This document shows positions 26,365 to 35,312 of a DNA stretch of 64,000 bases, one piece after another (the first letter of the stretch is position 1; the number at the start of each line of letters is the position of its first letter). Source of the DNA: Caldithrix abyssi DSM 13497. GTDB lineage: Bacteria > Calditrichota > Calditrichia > Calditrichales > Calditrichaceae. The stretch covers positions 1,548,501 through 1,612,500 of the forward strand of contig NZ_CP018099.1 in assembly GCF_001886815.1 (NCBI RefSeq), in the 5' to 3' direction. Both the position numbers and the translations under genes were made by a program. The notes below the pieces were generated by a model. The model did no database searches, was not told where the DNA came from, and was given only the letters and a program-made list of their open reading frames with translations.

Positions 26365-26750
26365 AGGGCAGCTAAGCCGCAACCAAAACCAACCTCCACG
26401 CGCGCAAAGTAATTTTCTCGCAGATTACGCCACTCATCGCAGAAAATGATTAAACAAACTATTCTGAGGATAAGGCTAAGCAATCGGCGCTATTTACGCA
26501 CGGGGCTGTCCCAAAAGTCAAAGAAAATGTATTTTTATAAAGTTTTTCTTTCCCTCACCCCTTTTCCAAAAAAAGAATCTGGGGGATTAGGAAGAACTGT
26601 TCGTTGGAAATTTTTCTCCAATGATGTTCAATATTTGCGCATTTATAAATTTCTATTCAACCATTCAACTAATTAACTATTCAACCAATACAGCAGCACA
26701 AAAACTTTCAAACGCTTTTGAATTAGATCTTCCAGAGGAAGTATCCTAAT
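26365..26750. repeat. Dispersed repeat family A, copy 4
   Basis: Starts GGGCAGCTAAGCCGCAACC and carries CTCGCAGATTACGCCACTC, AGAAAATGATTAAACAAAC, CTCACCCCTTTTCC, GTTCGTTGGAAATTTTTCTC, the ATTCAACC tracts and the CTTCCAGAGGAAGTATCC tail. The GACCACAGAG module is replaced by AAGGCTAAGCAATCGGCGC, a variant shared with the copy at 39537, so there are at least two subtypes. Confidence 0.8.
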
Positions 26751-26760
26751 CCTTCCCTGG

Positions 26761-26962
26761 CGGAGGAGAATCCTTTTCATGAAAACAGGGGATTCTTCGC
26801 TTCGCTCAGAATGACATTCAAGCAAGGAAGGGATTCTTCACTCCGTCCCGATTTCTCGAGACTGAAGCTGGCGCTCTGTTCAGAATGACAGCCTTGCGAC
26901 TATTCAACCAATCAACTATTCAATCATTCAACTAATAAACCATTCAACCAATCCAGCAGCAC
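26761..26962. repeat. Family B elements plus partial family A tail
   Basis: Contains GAATCCTTTTCATGAAAACA (also at 30690), GATTCTTCGCTTCGCTCAG / AATGACA, and a second element GATTCTTCACTCCGTCCCG. It ends with a GACTATTCAACC..CAATCCAGCAGCACA tail. The unbroken junction ATGACAGCCTTGCGACTATT at ~26885 is the reference for the IS1634 target site. The rest of the gap to 27153 shows no gene. Confidence 0.7.
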
Positions 26963-27153
26963 ATCAGCGCAAAGTTGATTACTATTTCGAAAGATTTTGC
27001 CTGAAATCATCGTCTGCCAGAATGCAAATAGCGCTGCCGCTGCCCGGTTCGGTTTCTTATCAAAAGCTTAATTCTATTCAAAACCTAATAAAAGATTAAC
27101 AAACGAGGCTTAGGATTAAGTTCTAAAAACGTTGATAAAAGAGGAATAACAAA

Positions 27154-27684
27154 ATGGTTAGAAGCATCGGACAAAATTTCATTCGCTTCGATATAATTCT
27201 ATTTAACCTGGCCAGCAGCAAGCGTGAAGGGATTTTTTTTAAATCTTTTTACAAAAGCCTTTCGTGGATTGGCAATGGACCGGTTTATGCGATTGTTGCT
27301 CTGCTTGAATTGGTAATCGGAATTGAAGATGGCCGGCGTATGGTCTGGGCGGCGCTCATTGCCTTTGGCCTGGAACTACCTATTTATTATGTTTTAAAAA
27401 CAAAGGTCAAGCGTTTGCGACCGTTTGAACACTTTCCTAAGATTAAAAATTTAATTCAAGCGCCGGATCGCTACAGTTTCCCTTCCGGTCATGCGGCGGC
27501 GGCCTTTCTTTTTGCCCGAATAGTGAGTTTTCAATTACCCGAGTTAGTCTTGCCGCTTTTTTTAATTGCCGGGCTGATTGGCTATTCACGCATCTATTTA
27601 CGCGTACATTTTCCTCTGGATGTTCTGTTCGGAATGCTGCTGGGGCTGACCTGCGCCGAAATCGCAATCACAATGGTTTTTTAA
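27154..27684 (+). CDS. PAP2-superfamily membrane phosphatase
   Basis: 176-aa integral membrane protein with about five hydrophobic segments and all three PAP2 motifs: KTKVKRLRP (about residues 88-96), PSGHAAA (about 110-116) and SRIYLRVHFPLD (about 149-160). Such enzymes dephosphorylate lipid phosphates such as phosphatidate or undecaprenyl pyrophosphate at the outer face of the membrane. AGAGGA precedes the ATG. The next gene, a glycosidase, starts 17 bp later, so they are probably co-transcribed; a lipid-linked sugar substrate is possible but unproven. Confidence 0.9.
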   Translation: MVRSIGQNFIRFDIILFNLASSKREGIFFKSFYKSLSWIGNGPVYAIVALLELVIGIEDGRRMVWAALIAFGLELPIYYVLKTKVKRLRPFEHFPKIKNLIQAPDRYSFPSGHAAAAFLFARIVSFQLPELVLPLFLIAGLIGYSRIYLRVHFPLDVLFGMLLGLTCAEIAITMVF

Positions 27685-27701
27685 GCAGGTTTTGATTGTT
27701 A

Positions 27702-28982
27702 ATGGATCGGTTTTTGTGGGGCGTGGCCACTTCTGCTTTTCAGGTCGAAGGATTTGTTGAAAACGATATGACCGCCTGGGAGAAGCAGGGCGGATTTAAT
27801 CACGACGGTAAACATCCCCTGTACCAGAATGGCTCGGCGCACTGGCTGCGCTGGCGGGATGACTTTGAACTTTTAAAACAACTGAAGGTCAATGCCTACC
27901 GCTTTTCCATGGAATGGGCGCGCATTGAACCGCAGTTTGGAACGTTTGACCGGCAAGCGCTGGATCAGTACGAACGAATGGTGGATCGTTTGTTAGAATT
28001 GAACATCGAACCTTTTTTAACCCTGCACCATTTTACGCATCCGGCCTGGTTCCATAAAAAAACGCCATGGACTTCCAAACAGGCGCAGGATGTCTTTTGC
28101 CGCTTTACGGAGGTTTTGCTGAAGCGTTTCGCCGATCGCATCTCTTATTGGATTACGTTTAATGAACCGCTGGTATGGGCCCTGGCCGCCTACGGAGATG
28201 GCAAGTTCCCTCCCGGAGAATCGGACGCAAAGGCAATGATGCGCGTCCTTTTAAATATTTTAAAGGCCCATCAGTGCGCCTATTCATTAATAAAATCGTA
28301 TCGACCGCAGGCGAAAATTGGAATGGCCAAACATTTTATCACTTTCGAAGCCCATCGTAAATGGTTTGCCGCAGACCGCAGTTTGGCCGACTTGCTTCAT
28401 CATTTTTTCAATGAGATGATTCCGGTAGCCTTTGAGACAAACCGTCTTCAATTTCATTTTCCCTTGTTATTCGATGTGGACGAAGCCATTAACCTGAAGA
28501 ACCAGATCGATTTCTGGGGCGTGAATTATTATTACCGGATGTTTGTAGCTTTTCGTTTGAATATCCGCCGCCCCTTTCAGTTTATTTTCAAAGATAAATT
28601 AGGATTTGGTCTTACCGACATGGGCTGGGAAGTTTACCCCGCTGGGTTGAGTAAAGTCCTGCGCTATATGGGTAAGTTTAACAAAGATATTATCATTACG
28701 GAAAATGGAATTGCAACGCTTGATGAATCGCAACGCATGCGTTTTATTGATGCGCACCTGGAACAAGTTTTTAAAGCGCGGGAAAACGGCCTTCCGGTTA
28801 AAGGCTATTTTTACTGGTCGTTTCTGGATAATTATGAATGGCTGGAGGGGAAAAATAAACGCTTTGGCCTGGTGCAGGTGGACTATGAAAATGATTTTCG
28901 GCGTGCCGGAAAGCAAAGCGCCCGCCATTACGCAAGAATTATTGAGATCGATTTAAATAACCGGCAGGGGAGTCTATCTTGA
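27702..28982 (+). CDS. Glycoside hydrolase family 1 (beta-glucosidase/beta-galactosidase-like)
   Basis: 426-aa cytoplasmic retaining glycosidase. The N-terminus DRFLWGVATSAFQVEG is the GH1 signature. Acid/base glutamate is E155 in TFNEPLVW and the nucleophile is E334 in ITENGIAT; the late motif YFYWSFLDNYEW and KRFGLVQVDY binds the glycone. ATG at 27702 is preferred to a TTG two codons upstream because the signature starts directly after it; the ribosome-binding site is weak, so coupling to the upstream phosphatase gene is likely. Substrate cannot be assigned from sequence. Confidence 0.94.
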   Translation: MDRFLWGVATSAFQVEGFVENDMTAWEKQGGFNHDGKHPLYQNGSAHWLRWRDDFELLKQLKVNAYRFSMEWARIEPQFGTFDRQALDQYERMVDRLLELNIEPFLTLHHFTHPAWFHKKTPWTSKQAQDVFCRFTEVLLKRFADRISYWITFNEPLVWALAAYGDGKFPPGESDAKAMMRVLLNILKAHQCAYSLIKSYRPQAKIGMAKHFITFEAHRKWFAADRSLADLLHHFFNEMIPVAFETNRLQFHFPLLFDVDEAINLKNQIDFWGVNYYYRMFVAFRLNIRRPFQFIFKDKLGFGLTDMGWEVYPAGLSKVLRYMGKFNKDIIITENGIATLDESQRMRFIDAHLEQVFKARENGLPVKGYFYWSFLDNYEWLEGKNKRFGLVQVDYENDFRRAGKQSARHYARIIEIDLNNRQGSLS

Positions 28983-29129
28983 CCGCTGTTGAAAACCTTT
29001 CCGGATCAGGCGGCGGCCGCCGCAGGAGTAAATGACGAAGTCTTTTAAATTGAAACTAATGGTCTTCTAATAATGCACAAATAATCAGGTTTTAAATAGG
29101 TATTAAAAGTTTAAAAGATGGAGCGCTTA

Positions 29130-30284
29130 ATGTTAACCGTTATTGTTTATTTTTATGCTCTGATCCTGGGGATTAGTCTAATTCATCTGGCGGTCTCGGC
29201 CGTGGTGACGGCCAGGCGCATGAAGCAAAAACCGGATTTAAAGATTCTTAACGAATTGAAATCGTTGCCCAGGATATCGATTTTAAAGCCGTTAAAGGGG
29301 ATTGATGATAATCTGGAATTGAATTTACGTTCTTTTTTTGAACTCGATTATCCGGATTACGAGCTGATCTTTGGTTTACAGAATACAGATGATCCGGCGC
29401 TACCAATCGTCAATAAATTGATGATGGCGTATCCAGGAGTCAACGCTCGCATAGTCGTGGAAAATTCTGAAATCGGTCTTAATCCCAAAATTAACAATTT
29501 GCACAATATGGAAAAATACATCCGTGGTCGGTATGTGTTAATCAGTGACAGCAATACGCAGGTCAAGCCGGAATTTTTGAACTACATGCTGGCGGCAATT
29601 TTAAAACCCGACGTGGGGCTGGTAACGGCCACCATTCGGGGAATCGGCGCCAAAAAGCTTGCCGCTATTTTTGAAAATCTGCATATCAATACCTATGTAT
29701 CACCCAATGTTTTTGTGGCCGATGCGCTGTCCGGTATTCCGGTGGTGATTGGCAAATCGATTTTGATTTCCACCCAATTATTAAAGCGCATGGGAGGATT
29801 TAAAGCTTTTAAAAACTTTCTGGCGGAAGATTACCTTTTAGGGTTAAAAACTAAATCACTGGGATTAAAAGTAAGTACAATTCCCATTATGGTCGATAAT
29901 GTAAATATTGAATGGTCTTTAAAGCGTTTTATTAATCGTCACACGCGCTGGGCAAAAATTCGGCGCAATATGCATATTCATCACTATTTCATTGAATCGG
30001 TTTCCAATCCCATTGCATTGGCCGTTATTCTGGCGCTACTGTTGCACAACGCGCTGGGAGCCGGATTATTGCTCCTGGTTACCCTGGTAAAAATGGCGCA
30101 CGATATTTACCTGTCGCGGTTAATGAAAAGCGATTTGAAATGGTATCACTTTTTTCTGACGCCGGTTAAGGACTTATTAATCAGTATTCTCTGGTTTGTG
30201 CCTTTTATTAGTAATACCGTCAACTGGCGCGATAATTATTTTAAAATTGGTAAAAGGTCTGAGTTACGGCCATTATTTAATTAA
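29130..30284 (+). CDS. GT21-type (ceramide glucosyltransferase/HpnI-like) membrane glycosyltransferase
   Basis: 384-aa GT-A glycosyltransferase anchored by an N-terminal membrane helix (residues 1-25) and several C-terminal helices (from ~290). The D,D,D,(Q/R)xxRW pattern of GT21 is visible: D87-D88 after FGLQNT, D140 in ISDSNTQV, D234 in FLAEDYL and RHTRW at 270-274. It would transfer a sugar from a nucleotide donor to a lipid in the cytoplasmic leaflet. The ATG at 29130 is chosen because GGAG lies 6 bp before it; an ATG 12 bp upstream has no such site. The bacterial family includes the hopanoid enzyme HpnI, but no hopanoid genes are here. Confidence 0.87.
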   Translation: MLTVIVYFYALILGISLIHLAVSAVVTARRMKQKPDLKILNELKSLPRISILKPLKGIDDNLELNLRSFFELDYPDYELIFGLQNTDDPALPIVNKLMMAYPGVNARIVVENSEIGLNPKINNLHNMEKYIRGRYVLISDSNTQVKPEFLNYMLAAILKPDVGLVTATIRGIGAKKLAAIFENLHINTYVSPNVFVADALSGIPVVIGKSILISTQLLKRMGGFKAFKNFLAEDYLLGLKTKSLGLKVSTIPIMVDNVNIEWSLKRFINRHTRWAKIRRNMHIHHYFIESVSNPIALAVILALLLHNALGAGLLLLVTLVKMAHDIYLSRLMKSDLKWYHFFLTPVKDLLISILWFVPFISNTVNWRDNYFKIGKRSELRPLFN

Positions 30285-30302
30285 AGAACAGGAGGCATCA
30301 AC

Positions 30303-30482
30303 ATGCTGATGAGATTTTTAAATAACGACTTATTAAACAACAGTCTGGAAAGGTTTTTTAACGCGCGATTTACCCACGCCCAATTGCCGGTCGTTTATCT
30401 GGTGCTTTTCATCGTTTTGAGTGTGTATGCTTTAGAAAAGACCCTTGCAGCCATTGGTTCATTGTGGCCTAAAACGAATTAA
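30303..30482 (+). CDS. Small hypothetical membrane protein (59 aa)
   Basis: Short ORF 18 bp after the glycosyltransferase gene with a strong Shine-Dalgarno sequence (ACAGGAGG, 7 bp before ATG). It starts MLMRFLNNDLLNNSLERFF and has one hydrophobic segment (PVVYLVLFIVLSVYALEK, about residues 29-46) that could span the membrane. I recognise no family. Position and ribosome-binding site suggest a real gene co-translated with the upstream transferase, perhaps an accessory or stability subunit; that role is conjecture. Confidence 0.6.
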   Translation: MLMRFLNNDLLNNSLERFFNARFTHAQLPVVYLVLFIVLSVYALEKTLAAIGSLWPKTN

Positions 30483-30599
30483 TCTTGTTATCAAAAATAT
30501 TCTTCTTACTGTTGCGCAATAGCCATAACTTATCTTCTTCTGGATGATTGTTTACGATTCTTGTTTCAAAATATAGGCTGCGAGAATGCGCGCCCTGAG

Positions 30600-30755
30600 C
30601 GCAGTCCCTTTCAAAGAGATTTGTCATTCTGATCCCGCCTGGCGGGAGAAGAATCCCTTTTTATCGGGAATTTGTCATTCTGAGTCAGGGGGAAAGAATC
30701 CTTTTCATGAAAACAGGAGAGCTTTTGTTCTGCTGCGCTTCACTCAAAATAACAG
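30600..30755. repeat. Family B repeats in the convergent gap
   Basis: Between two convergent genes lie TTGTCATTCTGATCCCGCC, a perfect TCCCGCC-T-GGCGGGA hairpin (30633-30647), AGAAGAATCCC, a second GTCATTCTGAGTCAGG piece and GAATCCTTTTCATGAAAACA shared with 26768. The hairpin may help end transcription from either side. Confidence 0.6.
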
Positions 30756-30766
30756 GCCAGAACCAT

Positions 30767-31930
30767 TCAACTTTTGAAGAAGTATTCGGATTGCTGCGCG
30801 CGGATCGTTGGAATATCACTAATTAACTTCGAATAAATACCAATCAGTTTTTCATTAATCGTTTGCAGAGAAAATTGGCTGGCAAAATGGATGGCTTTTT
30901 GTCGCATCATGGCCTGCAGTCCGGGGTTTTTTAAAATCAGCCGCACAAACGAGGCCATCTCTCTGGCAGAGTGTGGCGTTGCAAGAAAACCGTTTTGACC
31001 ATATTCGATTAAATTTTTTACGCCGCCTTTTTTTACGCCAATTACCGGCAGGCCGGAGGCATTAGCTTCCAGAATGACATTGCCAAATGTTTCGGTGGTA
31101 GAAGGAAAAATAAATAGGTCAGAAGAAGCGTAAACCTGAGAAAGGTCTTTACCTTTCAGATAGCCCAGGAATCTGGCGCGCGGCAATTGATGGGCGAGCT
31201 CAGATCGCATGGGGCCATCTCCCGCAAAAACCATTTGATATTCGAAGTTGTCGGAATCTAAAACTCTGTTCACCTCAACCAGATCGGCCAGATCTTTTTC
31301 CTTTACCAGACGGCCCACAAAAAGCAAAATCGGGTAGCCGGCGGGGCTTAACAGTTTACGCATGGCGTCATTGCGAAAGGCTGGATTAAACAGACGTAAA
31401 TCGATTCCTCTCTGCCACAATTCTAAATTCTTAAATTTTCTTTTGTTAAGTTTTTTTAATAGATCTCTGGATGGCACAAGAACGCGGTCAAATTGGTTGT
31501 AGAATTTTAAAAGGAACTTCCAGCACACATTTTCAAATACGGCAAAACCGTAATATTTAAAATAAGAAGCGAAATCTGTATGAAAGACGGCCAGAGAAGG
31601 AATGTTGTTCTTTTTAGAATATTCTAATCCTGCCTGACCCAGAAAAGTAGGGCTGCTCACATGCACCAGATCGGGCTTAAATTCGTCCAGCATTCTAAAA
31701 ATTTCCTGCTTATCCGGAAGGCCAATTTTGTATTTGGGATAAAGGTAAAAGGGCAGGGAAGGCACTTGATGGACGCTGTTAGCCCAGGTAAATTCTTCAG
31801 GAGGTTTGAACGGTGAAAAAACTTTAAACGGAATCCCTTCCCTTTCAAAATAATTGAAGATATTCAGATAAGTCCTTGAAACGCCATCCAGATTGGGCGG
31901 CAAGCTGTCGGCAAAAATAGCTATCTTCAT
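30767..31930 (-). CDS. GT4-family glycosyltransferase (MgtA/PimB/SqdX-like)
   Basis: 387-aa GT-B transferase. The N-terminal MKIAIFADSLPPNLDGVSRT is the glycine/Asp start of the acceptor domain; the C-terminal donor domain has LFVGRLVKEKD, FAGDGPMRSEL and the E-x7-E motif ETFGNVILEANASGLPVI. The pattern resembles bacterial alpha-mannosyl- or sulfoquinovosyl-diacylglycerol transferases, which glycosylate membrane lipids at the cytoplasmic face. It is convergent with the GT21 gene. The donor and acceptor cannot be fixed from sequence. Confidence 0.88.
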   Translation of the reverse strand: MKIAIFADSLPPNLDGVSRTYLNIFNYFEREGIPFKVFSPFKPPEEFTWANSVHQVPSLPFYLYPKYKIGLPDKQEIFRMLDEFKPDLVHVSSPTFLGQAGLEYSKKNNIPSLAVFHTDFASYFKYYGFAVFENVCWKFLLKFYNQFDRVLVPSRDLLKKLNKRKFKNLELWQRGIDLRLFNPAFRNDAMRKLLSPAGYPILLFVGRLVKEKDLADLVEVNRVLDSDNFEYQMVFAGDGPMRSELAHQLPRARFLGYLKGKDLSQVYASSDLFIFPSTTETFGNVILEANASGLPVIGVKKGGVKNLIEYGQNGFLATPHSAREMASFVRLILKNPGLQAMMRQKAIHFASQFSLQTINEKLIGIYSKLISDIPTIRAQQSEYFFKS

Positions 31931-32377
31931 TCGACTCTTATCCTCATAAGTTTGTCTGGTTGATTATAAAGGGGAAATATTGCCAAACATTTAGAAATGA
32001 AATAGATTTGTGTTAAAGAGTACGGACTATCACGCCCACAAGAACTTTTTATACTACATTATTTTCATTCTTCATCCGCCTGACGCGGAAAGAATCTTTT
32101 AAGTTAAATAAAGATATGTGATTCTCGGTCATTCCGATTCTCACCGCTCCTCATCACGCAAGTAATTCCTATTGGTTGAATGGCGTGACAGGTTAGTGTT
32201 GCAGAAGTCTGAAAATTGTGGAAGACATTTTGTTTTAAGAATGAAACCAGCGATTATTTTTTACGTCTCTATTTGAAATAAAATAAAGATTATCCGGAAT
32301 GAATGCGACGAAATCATTTTTTTTCGGTGTTGCTGTTTTTTTATGAGTGAAAGCAATTCAGGAAAAGGAGATCATGC
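31931..32377. other. Divergent intergenic region, no gene seen
   Basis: 447 bp between the leftward GT4 gene and the rightward protease cluster. It contains a degraded family B piece (CATTCTTCATCCGCCTGACG, 32068) and TTGGTTGAATGG, and should hold both promoters. No ORF or RNA was recognised. AAGGAG before 32378 is the ribosome-binding site of the next gene. Confidence 0.4.
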
Positions 32378-33868
32378 ATGGACAGAAAGCGTCTGATTTT
32401 TCTGATTGTCTGGGGCTTTTTTTGGGTAGGACTGGCGCCGGGGCAGGATCTGGCGAAACGCTACAATCAGATGGACTTTGCAGGAATTGTCCGTGAGCTG
32501 CACGAAGTATCGCCGGACAGTTTGACGCTGGAGCAGCAGCTTTTATTGGCGGAGAGCCAGGCCCGATTGGGAGACGGCGGGAACGCGTTAACAGGGCTTC
32601 AGCGTTTGCTTGCCGAATCTCCAGAAGACGACCGTATTTTGACCAGCGCGGGCATTGTGTATCACTCTATGGGGAAATTTACGCTTTCCGAGACCTGCCT
32701 AACGCGGGCGCTGGAACTGAATCCCCGCAACAGCAAGGCCTTGCTGACCCGTAGCATGTTGCTTCTTTACTTACGCCGCTTTTCGGAAGCGGAAGCGAGT
32801 TTCCGGCAGGCAGATAAGGCAGACCCTGGCTTACGCCAAACCCGTCTCTTTCAGCGCATAGGCAGTGAGCTGTACAGCGCTACCCAGCGTCCTGCCGACA
32901 TGCGCCGCCATTTCGAATATTTGGAGGATTATTACGCTTCTCAAAACGATGCGGAGAAGAGCGCAAAATACCGGCGGAAAATCCGCTTGCTGGCGGCTGC
33001 GAACGATCAACTACTTTACCGCGTTCAAAGCCATGCCGAGCGGGTGGAGTTGCCACTGGTGGACTTTGCCCCCGGTGTATATTACAAATGCTTGCTGCTC
33101 CCGCGGGACGGAAAAACCTACCGAATTTTACTGGACACCGGAAATGCGGTGGGCTGGACCATTCACCATCCCGATTTGCTCACCCTGCTGGAGAACCGCT
33201 TTGGTGGGGAGCAAAACGTCGCCACCGGCTCGCTGGAAAAAAACCTTAAAAGCCGCGAACTTTTGACCGTTTCGCTTGATCTGGGCGATTGTAAGATGAC
33301 CTATTTACTGGGACTCTTTTTCAAAAAGCCACGGGAAAATTATTTCGACGCCAATCTGAATCCAATTTTTATCCGCAACCGGGTGGTAACCCTGGATTTT
33401 GTTCACAATAAGTTCCTGTTACGCAGTAAGGCGCAGTTCGACCGCGACCTGGCCGCCGAGCCGCTTCACAGCCTGGTAAAATTACCGTTCTACGGCTACG
33501 AATGGCCCTTTGTTCCGGTTGAGGTCAACGGCTATGCCCCCGCGCTGGCCATGATCGAAACCGGGGCGGAAGATTTGAGTCTGAAGGAAGCGTTTGCCCG
33601 TTTTATTCACCTGCCTCTGACTCCCGCTACCAGGGTCTGGGGCGATCGGAAGCTGAGCTATTACGAAGCATCGGAGGTGAGCGTTCAGTTTGGCCCACAT
33701 ATTCTCTACCGCCCGCGCGTGGAAATCTGGCCCAGGCGCTTCTATGACCGAATTACCGGATTGTACGATCAGGTAATGATTGGCCCCTATGCCCTGCATG
33801 AGCGCTTTATTATTAGTTTCGATCCGTTTGAAAATGTGGTGGTGATTCAAACTGCAAGGAGGGATTAA
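32378..33868 (+). CDS. Exported TPR protein with tandem retropepsin-like (clan AA) domains
   Basis: 496 aa. A signal peptide (residues 1-22, ending APGQ) is followed by about four TPR-type helical repeats (residues ~25-215; AGIVYHSMGKFTLSETCLTRALELNP is typical). The C-terminal half has two aspartyl-protease-like lobes. The first contains ILLDTGNAVGW with D253. The second contains VEVNGYAPALAMIETGAED, where the catalytic position is E394 instead of Asp. The arrangement suggests a two-lobed pepsin-like fold built from retropepsin-type units, with a changed second site, so activity is uncertain. It starts a co-directional run of four genes that looks more GC-rich than the surroundings. Confidence 0.75.
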   Translation: MDRKRLIFLIVWGFFWVGLAPGQDLAKRYNQMDFAGIVRELHEVSPDSLTLEQQLLLAESQARLGDGGNALTGLQRLLAESPEDDRILTSAGIVYHSMGKFTLSETCLTRALELNPRNSKALLTRSMLLLYLRRFSEAEASFRQADKADPGLRQTRLFQRIGSELYSATQRPADMRRHFEYLEDYYASQNDAEKSAKYRRKIRLLAAANDQLLYRVQSHAERVELPLVDFAPGVYYKCLLLPRDGKTYRILLDTGNAVGWTIHHPDLLTLLENRFGGEQNVATGSLEKNLKSRELLTVSLDLGDCKMTYLLGLFFKKPRENYFDANLNPIFIRNRVVTLDFVHNKFLLRSKAQFDRDLAAEPLHSLVKLPFYGYEWPFVPVEVNGYAPALAMIETGAEDLSLKEAFARFIHLPLTPATRVWGDRKLSYYEASEVSVQFGPHILYRPRVEIWPRRFYDRITGLYDQVMIGPYALHERFIISFDPFENVVVIQTARRD

Positions 33869-33870
33869 AA

Positions 33871-34368
33871 TTGAGCGGAAAAAATCTGCTGCATTATGCT
33901 TCCAACGGTTTTCTTCTGTTGATTCCGGTCTTTTTCTGGAATCTGATCCTGGCGACCCGGCTGCCGGAACCCTACCAGCTAAACAATTTCTGGCACAACA
34001 TTCCGCGTCTGCTCGGAATCACGGAGAACATTCTCCGAGCGGCGGTTTTTCTGGTGCCCCTTTTTCTGAAAATAGGATTTAAAGAGCCCCGGCAAAAACT
34101 GGGCTGGTGTCTGTATGGTCTGGGAGTGGGGCTGTATTTTGCTTCCTGGATGATGCAGATTTATTTTGCCGAATCTTCCTGGAGCCGGAGCGCCGCCGGA
34201 TTTCTGGCGCCCGCTTACACCAGCGTGATCTGGTTGTTCGGCATCGGTTTAATCGGGAAAGAACTTTTCTTCAAAGTACCGTACCACCATTCGGTTTATC
34301 TGGCTCTGGCGGCAGGATTCGGTCTGATCCATTCCCTGCACGCCTATCTAATTTACCTGCGAATTTGA
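33871..34368 (+). CDS. Hypothetical membrane protein (four TM segments)
   Basis: 165-aa protein with four clear hydrophobic stretches (residues ~10-28, ~50-66, ~78-98, ~110-160). I recognise no family. The TTG start at 33871 is supported by AAGGAGG 8 bp upstream, inside the end of the preceding gene, whose stop codon lies only 2 bp before it; this points to translational coupling with the TPR/retropepsin protein. It may be a membrane partner of that exported protein, which is inference from position alone. Confidence 0.7.
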   Translation: MSGKNLLHYASNGFLLLIPVFFWNLILATRLPEPYQLNNFWHNIPRLLGITENILRAAVFLVPLFLKIGFKEPRQKLGWCLYGLGVGLYFASWMMQIYFAESSWSRSAAGFLAPAYTSVIWLFGIGLIGKELFFKVPYHHSVYLALAAGFGLIHSLHAYLIYLRI

Positions 34369-34488
34369 TTTTCCGAAGAACTTTTAGAAATCCTCTTGCT
34401 GTTTTTGTTTCACCAGGGGCATTTTAATTACCAACTAAAAAAATCAGTCAATTAAGGTGAGAAGAGGTCAAAGAGTAGGAGAAAAACT

Positions 34489-35142
34489 ATGTCAAAAGCT
34501 GAGATTTTACTGGTCGTTGCACCGATTTTGATCTTGCTCAGTACGCTATGGAGTTTTTCTTTTTTTGTCCAACTTTTTGGAATTAAAGGCGGTTATTTAG
34601 CCGGTTTTGTTTTTTACTGGCTGGGTTGGGGACTCCTGTTTCCGCTGGCGGTTCTTGGCGGAAAGGGACTGACAAATCTATTTGCCAGTTTAACAGCGCC
34701 TCCTGTCCAGCTCACGCCCTCCGGTCTTTTTCTGCTGGCTGTGCCGCCTATTTTAGCAGGCGTCACCGTGTTTCGAAAGAATCGATCCAGAATAACTGCT
34801 AAAATACTCTGGATTTCGGCAGCCCTGGCTCTGGTAAACGGCGCTCTGGAAGAACTTCTCTGGCGCGGTACCTATCTGACGGTTTTTCCCGATCGCTGGT
34901 TTTGGGGCCTCCTTTACCCAACGGTGGGATTTGCGCTCTGGCATTGGGCCCCACAGAGGGTGCGTCCCAGCAAAATGCCGGGAGGAGTTGGAGCTTTTCT
35001 TATGGGAGCGCTTTTCCTGGGATTGTGTTGGGGAGGCGTGGCCTGGCAAACCCAGTCCATTTTGTTCACCATCCCTTCCCATGTGTTAACCGATTTTTTA
35101 GGATTAGGGGGATTAATTTATGTCGATTCCCGGAATGTTTGA
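34489..35142 (+). CDS. CPBP-family intramembrane protease
   Basis: 217-aa polytopic membrane protein with the three CPBP/Rce1-type motifs: EELLWR (E121, E122, R126), FALWH (F148, H152) and HVLTD (H198). Family members are intramembrane metal- or glutamate-dependent proteases involved in CAAX processing in eukaryotes and in bacteriocin immunity or signalling in bacteria. AGGAG lies 8 bp before the ATG. It is 120 bp after the four-TM gene in the same direction. Substrate unknown. Confidence 0.88.
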   Translation: MSKAEILLVVAPILILLSTLWSFSFFVQLFGIKGGYLAGFVFYWLGWGLLFPLAVLGGKGLTNLFASLTAPPVQLTPSGLFLLAVPPILAGVTVFRKNRSRITAKILWISAALALVNGALEELLWRGTYLTVFPDRWFWGLLYPTVGFALWHWAPQRVRPSKMPGGVGAFLMGALFLGLCWGGVAWQTQSILFTIPSHVLTDFLGLGGLIYVDSRNV

Positions 35143-35312
35143 CCAGGGTGGTTGTTACAAACATTTCACGATTACACATTTCTTTTCTATCCACATGGTA
35201 AAAAACACTGTAGTCGTAACGTGTTTTTAACGGTTAAAATTAAAAAAACGCCCCCCGGAGGGGTCGCATCAAAATAAAAACCGATTGGGAGCGAAACCAG
35301 GAGAACCATCCT

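Noticed and set aside
26446-26676. 76-aa ORF in the family A repeat
   Set aside because: Repeat-derived; not conserved in the other copies and no start signal.
28983-29117. GGCGGCGGCCGCCGC palindrome after the GH1 gene as terminator
   Set aside because: Self-complementary, but with no loop or T-tract; not supported.
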